From NCBI RefSeq assembly GCF_018812025.1, contig NC_063052.1:16206186-16270185 (forward strand): DNA of 64,000 nt, read 5' to 3'. Positions 31,841-43,130 of the stretch are shown one piece after another. The DNA comes from Megalobrama amblycephala (taxonomy: Eukaryota; Chordata; Actinopteri; Cypriniformes; Xenocyprididae). Under the pieces are notes generated by a model that was given only the letters and a program-made list of their open reading frames with translations, searched no databases and was not told the DNA's origin. Each line of letters opens with the position of its first letter. The stretch's first letter is position 1. The position numbers and the translations under genes were made by a program.

Positions 31841-32879
31841 TTTCTTAATTGAAAATGATTTTGTTCAAAATTCAGCAGATTATTGTGTTTACAGTAAACA
31901 AACTGACAAAGAAAAAATCATACTGATTATTTGGGTTGATGATCTCATTATTGCAGCGAGTAATGATCAAATACTCAGAGATGTGAAGGAAATGTTGGGA
32001 ATTAAATTTAAAGTTAAAGATCTGGGAAAACTTCGACATTTCTTAGGCATTGACTTTACGCAAGAACATGGTAAAGTAAAAATGAATCAGGAAAGATACA
32101 TTTTTAAAATTTTGGAGAGATTTGATATGACTCACTGCAAACCAAGGTCAACCCCATGTGAAATCAAAGTAAAATTTGACAATGATGGTGAACCTGTTGA
32201 CCTAAAGCGGTATCGAGAAGTGATTGGCAGTTTAATCTATATGATGACAAGTACTCGCTCAGATTTGAGCTTCATTGTTAGTAAATTGTCACAATATCTA
32301 AAGGCACCAAAAGAACAACATTGGGTGGCTGCTAAACATGTGTTGAGGTATTTGAAGGGTACAGCAGACTTGGAATTATGTTATAAGAGAAGTGATGTAG
32401 ATCTAAAACTTGTGGCTTATAGCGATGCAGACTGGGCAGCAGACTTGAATGACAGGCATAGTATTACTGGCTACTGTTTCAGTTTGTCCAAGAATGGGCC
32501 TGTTATTTCTTGGAAATCTAAGAAACAACAAACTGTTGCTTTATCCTCATGTGAAGCCGAATATATGGCTTTATCAGCTACTGCACAAGAAAGTTTGTAT
32601 CTGATCAATCTAATCAATGGAATGGACAATGTACTTGAATATGCACCAGTGACTATTTTTGAGGACAATCAGGGTGCTATTGCACTTTCAAAGAATCCGG
32701 TGTGTCGACAAAGGTGTAAGCATATCGACATAAGGTATCATTTTGTTCGATCTGTACTGAATGACGGCAAAATAATTCTTCATTATTGTCCTACAGTTGA
32801 TATGGTGGCAGACATTTTAACAAAATCTGTGTCTAAGGCTAGGATGGATAAATTTATGTGTTTTTTATTTGGAGTGTGA
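31804..32879 (+). CDS. Copia pol, part 2 (rest of RT, RNase H), after the frameshift
   Basis: The +1-shifted continuation of the same gene. From the methionine at 31,830 it encodes 349 codons without a stop. RT catalytic box is WVDD (Asp 37 and 38 counted from 31,830), where YVDD is usual for copia. RNase H carries YSDADWA (Asp 199), SSCEAEYMALS and EDNQGAIAL, then HIDIRYHFVR. It ends 74 bp before the 3' LTR. No stop codon other than the one created by the frameshift breaks the gene. Confidence 0.93.
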
Positions 32880-32945
32880 AGAATTAATTGTAATTTGGAA
32901 ATGTATGTATGTGATGCACTGTTATATTCTGTCAATTTAAGAACA

Positions 32946-32953
32946 AGTGGGGG
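32946..32953 (+). promoter_or_regulatory. Copia polypurine tract
   Basis: AGTGGGGG immediately before the 3' LTR, the plus-strand primer position. Confidence 0.8.
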
Positions 32954-33170
32954 TGTTGACATATGTAATTGTATATGTTCTTTAATTGACTGTGATCTGT
33001 TTTCCATGAAGTGGGAGGAGTAATATACACAGGTGTGCAATCATTAATAAAAAGGCCGCTGCTCTCTTGTGCGAGCGTGCAGGCTAAACGCCAGATAATG
33101 TCTGAGTTGTAAGTTAATCCTTCGTCATGTTACCGGTTACCTAGCTCTAATTGAGATGGCAGCGCCAACA
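32954..33170 (+). repeat. Copia 3' LTR
   Basis: 217 bp, same sequence as 28,669-28,885 by eye, followed by TSD CGCAG. Confidence 0.95.
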
Positions 33171-33175
33171 CGCAG

Positions 33176-33491
33176 GATCCTCATCGCCTGAAGCTGGCTC
33201 ACAGCAGGCCCACTCCACATATTCCGGGAAGCTCCCTCGAGGCCCTTCCCCAGACAGCAGCGCTTTGGTGGTGGTGTTCAGGCCGGCAAACAGAAAGTTG
33301 CAAAGGCTGCTGTCCGGGAAATGTGTCGATGTTGCTAGGAACAAAAAGTCATTCAAATGTTCCTCGAGGGAGCGGTCCTTCTGCTCAAGGTAGATTAACA
33401 GAAATGCGGGTGTGTACATATTGACGGGAACGAGAAGTGAAACACGAAAAAACACTGACACGGAAAACAACAAACAATACACATGCCGCAA
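33176..33491 (-). CDS. Gag-like ORF of the gypsy-like element, N-terminal part
   Basis: Minus-strand frame with LEQKDRSLEEHLNDFLFLAT and FAGLNTTTKALLSG, a segment typical of fish gypsy Gag matrix/capsid regions (a related frame occurs at 44,975-45,181). It starts at about 33,491, next to the 5' LTR, and is cut by the copia insertion. The rest lies at 27.8-28.66 kb. Confidence 0.65.
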
Positions 33492-33519
33492 TCTGTCTAA
33501 CTGTTTAGGTCCGGTATTC

Positions 33520-33820
33520 TGTTACGTTAGCTGGTGTATAAAGCACACGACGAGGAGATATATATAAAACAAGTCTTTTACTAGATAATCCACAGGAGAG
33601 AACAGGAACAGGCAGGAACATACACCAACATATACTCGAACAATACCGGACAACACAAGACTAGAAACACAGGGCTTATATACAAGGGATAACAAGGAGG
33701 GTGATTAGACACAGCTGAATGTGATGATTGGAGTGCTCAGTAACCATGGTGATAAACTAGTGGCTGAAAATGGAACAACACAATTCCAAAACAAGTCCGA
33801 AAGAGAGTGCACATGTAACA
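33520..33820 (-). repeat. Gypsy-like element, 5' LTR
   Basis: 301 bp direct repeat of 27,640-27,939. It is followed on the minus strand by GAATACCGGACC, the same leader seen after the LTR at 44,950. Confidence 0.9.
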
Positions 33821-33825
33821 TGTTC

Positions 33826-36785
33826 TTCAAAACCTTGAGCTCAATCTAAATCCTCAAAAGCAATTAAGCTGTTTATGGAACAATATGCAGTCTCAGATGT
33901 TTGGCGCTTTTTCAATCCCAGTGCAAAACAGTTTTCCTTTTTCTCACCTGTTCACCAAACGTTCTCTGGTATTGATTATTTTCTTTTTGACAACAAATTA
34001 CTTCCTCTCGTCCGGGACTGTACCTACAACCCTATTGTAATTTCGGATCATGCCACAATTACAGTGGATCTCTCGCTTCCTGATGGGGCAACATCCAGGT
34101 CTTTTTGGCGTCTAAATTCTTTATTACTTAACGATGCACATTTTGGAAATGTTATTAATGACCGGATCAAACTTTTTATATCTACAAATGTCACCCCTGA
34201 TACTTCAGCTGTTACTATATGGGAAGCATCCAAAGCCTTTTTGAGAGGAGAAATTATATCTTTTTCGGCGTTTCAGAGGAAAAAGGCTGCGGAGAAGAAA
34301 TCATCTTTATCTAGGTATTTGGCTGAGCTTCAATCAAGAGTGGCAGCTTCGCCCTGCCCAGATTTGTTTAATAAAATTCTCACAACAAAAGCTGAATTTG
34401 ATCTGCTTGCAATGAGCGAAGCAGTTGAAACTCTTCATAAATCTCGTTATGACTATTATGAATTTGGTGACAAACCAGGTAAATTGCTTGCACACCAACT
34501 ACGTCAATCTTCTGTCTTGAATCATATTACTCAAATTTCTACATCTTCCGGTCCCACAATCAATCCTCTTACCATTAATGATCAATTTACGGATTTCTAT
34601 AGTTCTTTGTATACCTCTGAAAGTTCTACTGAAGATTCTCATGTTGAAAGTTTCTTTAATTCACTTTACATTCCCACTATTGACCCCGAATCGGCCTCTA
34701 AACTGAATGATCCCCTTACTTTAGATGAAATCAAGACCTCATTGAACCTGCTGCAAAACGGAAAGTGTCCAGGCCCTGATGGGTTCCCCATAGAATTCTA
34801 TAAGACGTTCTCAGATAAACTGTCCCCTCTTTTATTAAACATGTTTAACAAGTCTTATAAATCTGGTATTCTTCCCCAAACCTTGCGCCAAGCCATAATT
34901 TCCCTGATTTTGAAAAAAGACAAAGACCTTTCTCAGTGTAGCAATCATCATCCAATTTCTTTACTGTGCGCAGACCTGAAACTGCTAGCTAAGATACTAG
35001 CACGTCGTATGGAGCCGCTCTTACCAACTATCATTTCACCAGACCAGACTGGTTTTATTAAAAATAGGCATTCAGTCCATAACGTCAGACGCCTCTTGAA
35101 TATCCTGTACTCTACTCCCCATAAAAGGATCCCAGAGTTGGTTATCTCTATGGACGCCGAAAAAGCGTTCGATAGAGTTGAGTGGGATTATTTGTTTTAT
35201 ACTTAAAAGAGATTTGGTATTTGTGATTCTTTCCTATCTTGGATCAGACTTTTGTACACTTCTCCCCTAGCCTGTGTGCGCACAAACAATCATTACTCAA
35301 AGTTTTTTTCCTCTTGGTAGAGGGACAAGGCAAGGTTGCCCTCTCTCCCCGCTGCTATTTGCTTTGGCAATTGAGCCATTAGCCATTGCTCTCAGAGGTA
35401 GGCCAATGTCAGGCATTTCCAGGGGGGGAGTGGAGCACAAAAGTGTCCCTATATGCGGACGACCTTTTGTTGTTTGTTTCTGACCCAGTCAACTCTATTC
35501 CTCCGGTGCTTACCTTGCTGTCAGAATTTCTGGATATAAGCTTAATTTGTCTAAAAGCGAACTAATGCCCATTAATAATGCTGCATCTGTAGTTCCTCTA
35601 TCTTCTATACCATTCAAGGCCTCTTTACATAGCTTCAAATATTTAGGCGTACAGTTCACAAAGTGTTTTGCACATCTATTTCATCATAATTTTTCACCAT
35701 TGCTTAGCTGTCTTACAAAGGATTTTCACCGTTGGTCTCTTCTCCCTTTGTCTTTAGTAGGTAGAATTAACTGTGTGAAGATGAACGTGCTCCCTAAATT
35801 TTTATGTCTTATTCAATGTATCCCTATTTTTATCCCAAAGTCCTTTTTTGTCACACTAGATAGCTCTGTTTCTCAATTCATATGGAATGGCAAGACTCCA
35901 AAGATTCGAAAAAGTGTCTTGCAGAAACCAAGGCATTTGGGTGGTCTTGCCCTTCCTAATTTTCAGTTTTATTATTGGGCAGCAAATATACGGTCCATGC
36001 TATACTGGATTAAGTCAAACCATTTTGACAGCGCCCCAGCATGGTTTAACATTGAGAGTGCCTCTTGTAAATCATCCACATTGATCGCTCTTTTATGTTT
36101 TCCAATCACACTCTCTCCTTTGAAATATTCGGATAATATAATAGTGAAAAATAGTCTCAAAATTTGGACTCAGTTTCTACGTAATTTTGGTTTTCAAGTT
36201 ATGCCCCTGTCTTCCCCGATACATTTTAATCCATTGTTTCTCCCTTCTACCCTGGATGGTGCATATGCTTATTGGAGGAATCAAGGTGTCCACTCTGTTG
36301 CTGATCTTTACATCGAAGGCACATTTGCCTCATTTGAACAGCTGAGTGTTATGTATAACATTCAGAGAAGCCATTTTTTTAGGTTTTTACAAATACGTGA
36401 CTTTGTTCGTAAAAATTTTGCAAACTTTCCCAATGCTCCGCCTCCATCTGTAATTGATCCCATATTAGGTCTTGATGTCTGTTCTAAAGGCTCAATTTCT
36501 AAATTAATCAATACTTTCGCTTCTTTACAGTCTTTCCCCGTTGATAGTTTGCGTATCAGTTAGTCTTCAGACCTTAGTATTGAAATAGATCAAGAAACAT
36601 GGGAGGAAGTACTGGACAGGGTTAACTCCTCGTCCATTTGTGCACGTCATTGCCTTATTCAATGTAAGGTTGTTCATAGAGTTCATTGGTCAAAATGTAA
36701 GCTAGCACGAATTGATCCAACCATTGACCCGGAGTGTGATAGGTGTCACTTAGTCCCAGCCACATTAACCCACATGTTTTGGACT
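33826..36785 (+). pseudogene. L1-like LINE ORF2, continued: endonuclease end, reverse transcriptase, C-terminus
   Basis: Resumes exactly where 27,639 stopped. Endonuclease ends with FSGIDYFLFD and VISDHATITVDL (catalytic His block). RT blocks: [76 protein letters not shown] and, in another frame, LYADDLLLF. Stops or shifts occur at 35,204 (TAA), between 35,300 and 35,550 and at 36,561. The C-terminal region resembles CDRCHLVPATLTHMFW and is cut at 36,785, where an unrelated LINE 3' end begins. The element is dead. Confidence 0.85.
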
Positions 36786-38186
36786 GCTGCTCGGGCCGCA
36801 CCGGAGCAGAAGTAGACGCTGCAGGGGGAGATCTGTTTCCTATTTAGTGCACAATCTTTGGAACAGTCTTCTTAGTGTTGTTTGGGAGGCAGACACACTC
36901 TGCCAGTTTAAATCTAGATTAAAGACCCATCTCTAACCTGACATGCACATAACACACTATCACATTTCTATAATTAAGATAGCTCAAAAGCCAGTTATGC
37001 TTCTTTAATTAGGGTAGCCAGAACCGTGAACACTTCCCATAACATCCAATGTACTTGTGACACCATAAGAAGAATGACATCTACAATTATATTAGTCTGT
37101 CTGTCTCACCCTTATCCATATTCAGACCAAATGATGGACCTGCACCCAGGAACAACCACAACACAGCCCTTCACGGTCATCAAAGACCTCGATGGGACAA
37201 GCCCTCAGGACCTCAGTTATTTGACTTAAAAAAAACCATCCGCACTGAAACCATCAGACAAGAACAAATACTTGAATTGAATTAGGCTGAGCTATTTTCT
37301 ATGGTAGAGCTGCTCTCTTGTGTCATTGACAATGTTATTGAAACCAAATCTACATTGAACTGACTAATGCAGCCATATCACCCTGTAGCCCAAGACTGGT
37401 TGCCCACTGAAGCTAAGCAGGGCTTAGCCTGGTTAGTACCTGGATGGGAGACCTCCTGGGAAAACTAGTTTGCTGCTGGAAGAGGTGTTAGTGAGGCCAG
37501 CAGGGGGTGCTCACCCTGTGGTCTGTGTGGGTCCTAATGCCCCAGTATAGTGATGGGGACACTATACTGTCAAAAAGCACCGTCTTCGGATGAGACGTTA
37601 AACCGAGGTCCTGACTCTCTGTGGTCATTAAAAATCCCCAGAAAGTGTAGGGGTGTAACCCCAGCAGCCTGGCCAAATTTGCGCACTGGCCTCTGTCCAT
37701 CATGGCCTCCTAATCATCCCCCTATACTGATTGGCTTCATCACTCGGTCTCCTCTCCACCAATAAGCTGGTGTGTGGTGGGCATTCTGGCGCAATATGGC
37801 TGCCGTCGTATCATCCAGGTGGATGCTGCACATTGGTGGTGGTTGAGGAAATTCCCCCTTCCATATGTAAAGTGCTTTGAGTACCCAGAAAAGTGCTATA
37901 TAAATTTAACAAATTAATAATTCTGAATAATGACATGACTTGTAGAACTTCTTATAGCTGAACTGAACTTGCTTCAAAATTTGATGAACTTCACAGTGTT
38001 ATTAACTGAACCAACACTAAACTAACTTGAGCTAAATAATGACACTACTGCCTTTTAGCTTTACAGCAATATCTGGATGGTCTCCATAGTGTATTTGCTA
38101 TAATTGATTGTGCTATTTTTCCTGTTTATCTCTGTGAAGGTGCTTTGAAACAATATGTATTGTAAAAAGCACTATACAAATAAAGG
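36786..38186 (+). mobile_element. 3' end of an L2-type LINE, interrupted by a SINE3
   Basis: From 36,810 the frame (with breaks) matches the C-terminus of the RT protein encoded at 60.6 kb ([17 protein letters not shown]). The 3' untranslated region then matches 43,195-43,590, including ATAACATCCAATGTACTTG-like text and GCTTTGAAACAAT...TATTGTAAAAAGC. A SINE3 occupies 37,369-37,912 and a solo LTR splits off its last bases at 38,187. Confidence 0.7.
37369..37912 (+). mobile_element. SINE3 (5S rRNA-derived SINE)
   Basis: Head resembles 5S rRNA: GCAGCCATATCACCCTG, then AAGCTAAGCAGGG, CCTGGTTAGTACCTGGATGG and GAGACCTCCTGGGAA, which are the internal promoter boxes for RNA polymerase III. The body contains CACCGTCTTCGGATGAGACG and the tail ends AAAGTGCTATATAAAT, a LINE-related 3' end. 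It is a retroposed element, not a 5S gene: the head is diverged and fused to the SINE body. Confidence 0.85.
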
Positions 38187-38638
38187 TGTCACCAGGCTCC
38201 AGCACTCTCCAATCACAGCGCAATCCCTCTCTGGAATACTAATCACCATCACCTGCACCTCATCAGCACACTCATTACCAGCACTACTTAAGACACACTC
38301 ACACACAGTCACGTTGTCCGGTCTCGTTTGCATCTAAGGACTTACCTGAATGCTTACCTCAAGGACTCCTCTTGCTACTTACCTGTACTCCATGTACCCA
38401 AGCTCTGCTCCTCATCTTTGATCTGGTGTGAAGTGTTGTCTGAAGTCATCTACTCCATTCAGCAAGTATCATTCTCCATTGTCACTCTGCAATCACAAAA
38501 GGACTATGTCATTCTCCATATCATTCATCAGTCACGAACTTGCTGTTTACTCACCTGTTGTCCTCCTGATACTTTGCTTGTGTTCAATAAACAACCTGTT
38601 AACCTATCTTCTGTCTCTCGACTGGTACTATTGTAACA
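38187..38638 (+). mobile_element. Solo LTR (452 bp)
   Basis: Begins TGTCACCAGG and ends ATTGTAACA. It interrupts the last bases of an L2-type LINE tail (ACAAATAAAGG before, AAAGATGACTTGAC after, giving an AAAGR 5-bp duplication with one mismatch). AATAAA is at about 38,586, as expected for an R region. No internal domain remains. Confidence 0.7.
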
Positions 38639-39470
38639 AAAGATGACTTGACATACAGTTATTGGAATGTAATCAGGTATCAGAATATTTCAGATAAACT
38701 AAGACATGCACTTACTTTTACTGCTGTTCTCTTCCAGAAATATGGAAGATTTTTATTTATTTGAGTTTATTTTTCATTTCAATTTAATGAGCGCTTTCAC
38801 TCATCTGTATGTTGATTTAATGATTAGTTTTTATGGTGGGGAAAATATCTGCCATGTTCCGTAAAGTGTTTATTTGATAACTTTTAATGTATAGGAATCA
38901 TATTTACTTATAAATTCATATCTATTTATAAATCCCGTTTCAACACAGAAAGACGATGAAGTATTGGTGCAGAATGCATTCACTTATTTTGTGTTTGAGT
39001 ATTCAGTGGTAGTTGTGTTCTCATATCAAAATAAAAGAAGTGGGAAAAGATTGATTTATTTATTACATTTGCACGTTTCACAGATGCTTGTATATGAAGT
39101 CAATTCAAGTTAGAGATTTCATCAGTTTATTAATTTCTTGTTCCTTGTAAACAGAACTTGCTTGTTCAGGAACTTCTCATCATGTGTTCAAATACTTAAT
39201 GTGTGCTCTTGTGATCAGGATGTAAACGGTGATCAGTGGGGAAATTTAAATTGTATTTAGTTTTGTTTGCATTGTGCCACGTGTTTTGCAGGAATATCAT
39301 AGATGTTTTGGTCTCAGAATTACAGAGATGTGAGATCTTGAGTTGTCGTCAAACTGACTAGATGCAATTTTATTTAATAAAATAATTATTTTAAACCATA
39401 ATCTGCACTTTTTAATATATACTTATATTAAAATAAATAACGCTGACCTGCATTTCTTATCACTTTCTAT
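38639..39470. repeat. Duplicated lectin-region flank
   Basis: From 39,175 the sequence parallels 14,700-15,005 (CATCATGTGTTCAAATACTT, AATAACGCTGACCTGCAT). The preceding part is AT-rich with no gene. It shows that 25.2-38.6 kb of retroelements were inserted into duplicated DNA. Confidence 0.55.
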
Positions 39471-39477
39471 CTTTTGA

Positions 39478-39660
39478 GTGAAATGGCCTAGTACTGAAAA
39501 TAGACAAACTTGCAGGCCAGTACAATTTTATAACTATTTGTCAGAACAAAGTTTTTGGGGCAGACCTGACCTGTTGAAAAGAGATGGTATTCATCCCTCC
39601 TTGGATGGTGCTGATCTTCTCTCTAGTAATATGGCACATAGTCTTAGAATTAAAACATGA
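39478..39660 (+). pseudogene. LINE ORF1 C-terminus with SGNH-esterase signature
   Basis: Frame reads FWGRPDLLKRDGIHPSLDGA and ends in ALRIKT-like residues. The D-G-I-H-P motif corresponds to block V (Asp-x-x-His) of SGNH/GDSL hydrolases, which CR1/L2-type ORF1 proteins of fish carry. The rest of the ORF1, including the catalytic Ser block, is missing. Confidence 0.55.
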
Positions 39661-39899
39661 CAAACTGGGGTTCAGGTCAGGAAGCAGACAGACTGGCTAA
39701 ACCGACCGTCTGCTAGCCGTCTCACGTCACAGAAGTCAGATAATTCCCAACACATAGAAGCTCTTTCGCCTAGATATTATCACATAGAGACTGTGTCTGT
39801 ACCCTGAATGAGTAAATACAAAAAACTTCCAAACACATTTAAGGGTAAAAATTTAATTGATGTTCAACAAATAAAAAAGAGATAATACTGATAAACAAA

Positions 39900-40860
39900 T
39901 GATAACGCTTGGGTTACTGAATATTAGATCCCTTTCTTCAAAATCACTTATTGTAAATTATATTATCACAGACAATAATCTAGATTTGCTGTGTTTGACA
40001 GAAACCTGGCTAAAACCAGACGATTACATTACTTTAAATGAGTCTAGCCCTCAAGGTTAAGATTATCGACACAATCCTCGTCAGAAAGGCAAAGGAGGAG
40101 GTGTTGCTGTAATTTATAGTAATATCTTCAGTATTACTCAAAAGTCCTTCAAATATAATTCCTTCGAAGTGATGGTACTTTATGTAACGTTACATAAGTT
40201 GACATTTGTGCTGGTTACTGTATACAGGCCACCAGGACACCAAACAGACTTTATCAGAGAATTTGCTGATTTTCTATCAGAGTTAGTACTAGCTGCAGAT
40301 CAAGTCCTAATTGTTGGTGATTTTAATATCTATGTAGATAATTAAAAAGACGCATTGGGATTGGCATTTACAGACATTCTAAACTCTATTGGAGTTAGAC
40401 AACACGTGTCAGGACACACTCATTGTCGTAATCATACTTTAGATCTAATATTGTCACATGGAATCAATATTAATGCAGTTGAAATTCTGCAGCAGAGCGA
40501 TGACATCTCAGATCATTATTTAGTCTCATGTATACTACATTTACCCAAGGCTGCAAAACCGCCACCCTGCCATAAATATGGTAGAACCATCACTTCTACC
40601 ACTAAAGATTGCTTTACAAATAATCTTCCTGATCAGTTTCATCGCCTTAGCATACCAGACAGCTTAGAAAACCTTGATGTTACAACAGAAACTATTGCCT
40701 CTGTCTTTTACAGCACATTAGACGCAGTTGCTCCTCTGCACTTAAAGAAAATTAAGGAAACTAAAACAAAGCCGTGGTACAACGAGCACACTCGGCTCTT
40801 AAGAGAGCTGCCAGAAAAATGGAGCGCAGCTGGAAGAAAACAGAAAGCCCTTAAATCCTA
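39900..40860 (+). pseudogene. L2-type LINE ORF2: endonuclease and linker
   Basis: Endonuclease blocks [23 protein letters not shown] (catalytic Glu), TVYRPPGHQTDF, VLIVGDFNIYVDN and SDDISDHYLVSC (Asp-His) are in order. In-frame stops occur at about 40,058 and after GDFNIYVDN (about 40,342). From 40,355 the frame stays open to 40,858. The enzyme would cut the target DNA for reverse transcription. Confidence 0.8.
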
Positions 40861-41006
40861 GATCTACTTATTTTTCAAATCTCTTAAATAATTAATTAAT
40901 GAGAAATAGTGCTTCAACTTCTGATGTTTCCAAACAACACAGCAGTAATGACTTTATGAACTTCTTTACTTGCAAGATTGACAATATTTGAGAGAAAATT
41001 ATAACC

Positions 41007-43130
41007 ATGCAACCGTCTACTACAGTATCGCGTCAGACAGTGCATTATAGTGTCCCTGAGGAAAAATTCAATTCATTTACTGCTTTAGGAGAGGACGAAT
41101 TGTCTAAACATGTTAAATCATCAAAATTAACAACATGCACGTTAGACCCTATGCCAACTAAACTATTGAAAGAGATTCTTCTAGAGGTCATAGATCCTCT
41201 TCTTAATATTGTTAATTCATCTTTATCACTTGGATATGTCCCAAAAACTTTTAAGCTTGCTATTATTAAACCTCTTATTAAAAAAACACAACTTGATCCT
41301 AGAGAATTAGTCAATTACCGGCCGATCTTGAATCTACCTTTTCTGTCAAAAATACTAGAAAAGACAGTATCATCGCAACTACGTTACATCTTGGAAAGAA
41401 ATAGTATCTGTGAGGATTTCCAGTCAGGATTTAGACAGTACCTGTCACGGTTCACTAATCCGCTGTCTCATACTGTTGTCTGTGTGTAGGTTGTGGGGTG
41501 TGTCACTTGATTGTTCTGTGTGGGCGTTGCCGCTGATCACTGATCAGCGGCAGCTGTGGATCATTACACCTGCCTATTTAACGCCATGTCTTTCGTCACA
41601 TGTTTGTCAGATCGTTGTGTGGAGTCCTGGTGTTTTGTCCCGTTGTTTCTCGTGTTGTTTGTTCCTGATTGGATTCTCGTCGCTGTTCCCTGGTTCCTGT
41701 CTGTTTCTCTGGATTACTCGCATTGGATACATTCACGGATCATCTCACGGACACACAGACTCTCTGCTTGGATTGTCATTCACCACGGACATTCACCACC
41801 CATCGAAGTCCCTGTGTTACCCCTCTCCTGCTGTCTGTGTTGCTACTGTGTGTGTTTGTCTACCCTCTTCTGGCGTGAAGCTCTAATAAAGAGATATTAA
41901 CTTGCAACTGTATCCAGCCTTCTTTTCCGTGACAGTACCATAGTACTGAGACTGTTCTCATTAGAGTTACAAATGATTTGCTCTTATCATCAGATCGTGG
42001 TTGTATCTCTCTATTAGTGTTACTGCATCTTAGTGCTGCTTTTGACACTATCGACCACAATATTCTTTTGAATAGACTCGAAAATTATGTTGGCATTAGT
42101 GGAATTGCATTGGCATGGTTCAAATCTTACTTATCTGACCGTTATCAGTTTGTAGTAGTAAACGAAGAGATGTCATATTGATCACAAGTTCAATATGGAG
42201 TACCACAAGGCTCAGTACTAGGACCGTTGCTTTTCACTCTGTACATGCTACCCTTGGGAGATATCATTAGGAAGCATGGCGTTAGTTTTCACTGTTACGC
42301 TGATGATACTCAGCTCTATATTTCTTCGCGCTCTGACGAAACTTACCAATTCACAAAATATATGGAATGTATAGGTGACATAAAAAATTGGATGACCAGT
42401 AATTTCTTACTACTAAATTCAGAAAAATCAGATTCTAATTTTTGGACGAAAAACGTAATAACCTAGAATACTGTCTAACACTTGATGACTGCTCTGTTAA
42501 GTCTTCGTCGTCAGTTAGGAACCTGAGTGTGCTCTTTGATACCAATCTTTCATTTGAAGGCCATGTTACTAGCATCTGTAAAACCGCATTATTCCATCTT
42601 AAAAATCTATCTAAACTACGACATATGCTCTCAATGAAAAATGCAGAACAGTTAGTTCATGCATTCATGACTTCAAGGCTAGATTACTGTAATGCTCTAC
42701 TGGGTGGTTGTTCCGCTGGCCTGTTAAACTACAGCTCGTACAAAATGCAGCAGCTAGAGTTCTTACTAGAACCAGAAAGTATCACCATATTAGCCCGGTT
42801 CGGTCAACACTGCATTGGCTCCCTGTTAAACGTTGTATAGATTTTAAAATTTAAAATACTACTTCCCTACAAAGCACTAAATGGTTTAGCTCCCCAGTAT
42901 CTGAGCGAGCTCTTAATGCATTATAGTCCTTCACGTCTATTGCGATCTCAGAATTCAGGCCAGTTGATAATACCTAGAATATCAAAATCAACCAGGTGGT
43001 AGATCCTTCTTCTATTTAGCACCTAAACTTTGGAACAGTCTCCCTATCATTGTTCAGGAAGCAGACACACACTGTCAGTTTAAATCTAGACTAAAAACAC
43101 ACCTGTTTAAACTTGCATACACACCACATT
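41007..43130 (+). pseudogene. L2-type LINE ORF2: reverse transcriptase and C-terminus, disrupted
   Basis: RT blocks [52 protein letters not shown] and [13 protein letters not shown] are present. The YADD box is intact, but the protein is broken by the LTR at 41,443-41,934, a TGA at 42,179-42,181 and frameshifts near 42,440 and 42,740. The intact relative at 60.6-62.07 kb shows what is lost. Confidence 0.85.
41443..41934 (+). mobile_element. Solo LTR (492 bp) with perfect target duplication
   Basis: Starts TGTCACGG and ends CCGTGACA (8-bp inverted ends), flanked on both sides by GTACC (41,438-41,442 and 41,935-41,939). A CCTATTTAACGCC box at about 41,574 and AATAAAGAG at 41,885 fit plus-strand U3/R. 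It interrupts the RT of the L2-type LINE. Open frames across it have no similarity to proteins. Confidence 0.85.

Larger units (their letters stand above)
28669..33170 (+). mobile_element. Full-length Ty1/copia retrotransposon
   Basis: 4,502 bp with two identical 217-bp LTRs and 5-bp duplication CGCAG (28,664-28,668 and 33,171-33,175). It sits inside the gypsy-like element in the opposite orientation. Domain order Gag (two zinc knuckles), protease, integrase, RT, RNase H defines Ty1/copia; in Ty3/gypsy the integrase is last. Copia elements are scarce in vertebrate genomes. Identical LTRs show a very recent insertion; a single frameshift at about 31,804 breaks pol. Confidence 0.96.
27640..33820 (-). 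mobile_element. Gag-only gypsy-like LTR retrotransposon, split by a copia element
   Basis: Two direct LTRs, 27,640-27,939 (300 bp) and 33,520-33,820 (301 bp), start TGTTACG and end GTAACA. They are flanked by a 5-bp duplication TGTTC (27,635-27,639 and 33,821-33,825). A purine-rich tract beside the left LTR on the minus strand and gag coding on the minus strand orient the element leftward. The internal part without the copia insertion is only about 1.08 kb and has no pol, so the element was non-autonomous. The LTRs differ at about four positions plus one indel. Confidence 0.88.

Noticed and set aside
37369..37490. 5S rRNA gene
   Set aside because: Box A/IE/C-like text is diverged and fused to a SINE body and tail; no complete 5S sequence.
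41410..41900. Three overlapping plus-strand open frames of 114-158 codons
   Set aside because: They lie within a solo LTR with TG...CA ends and a 5-bp duplication; no protein similarity.
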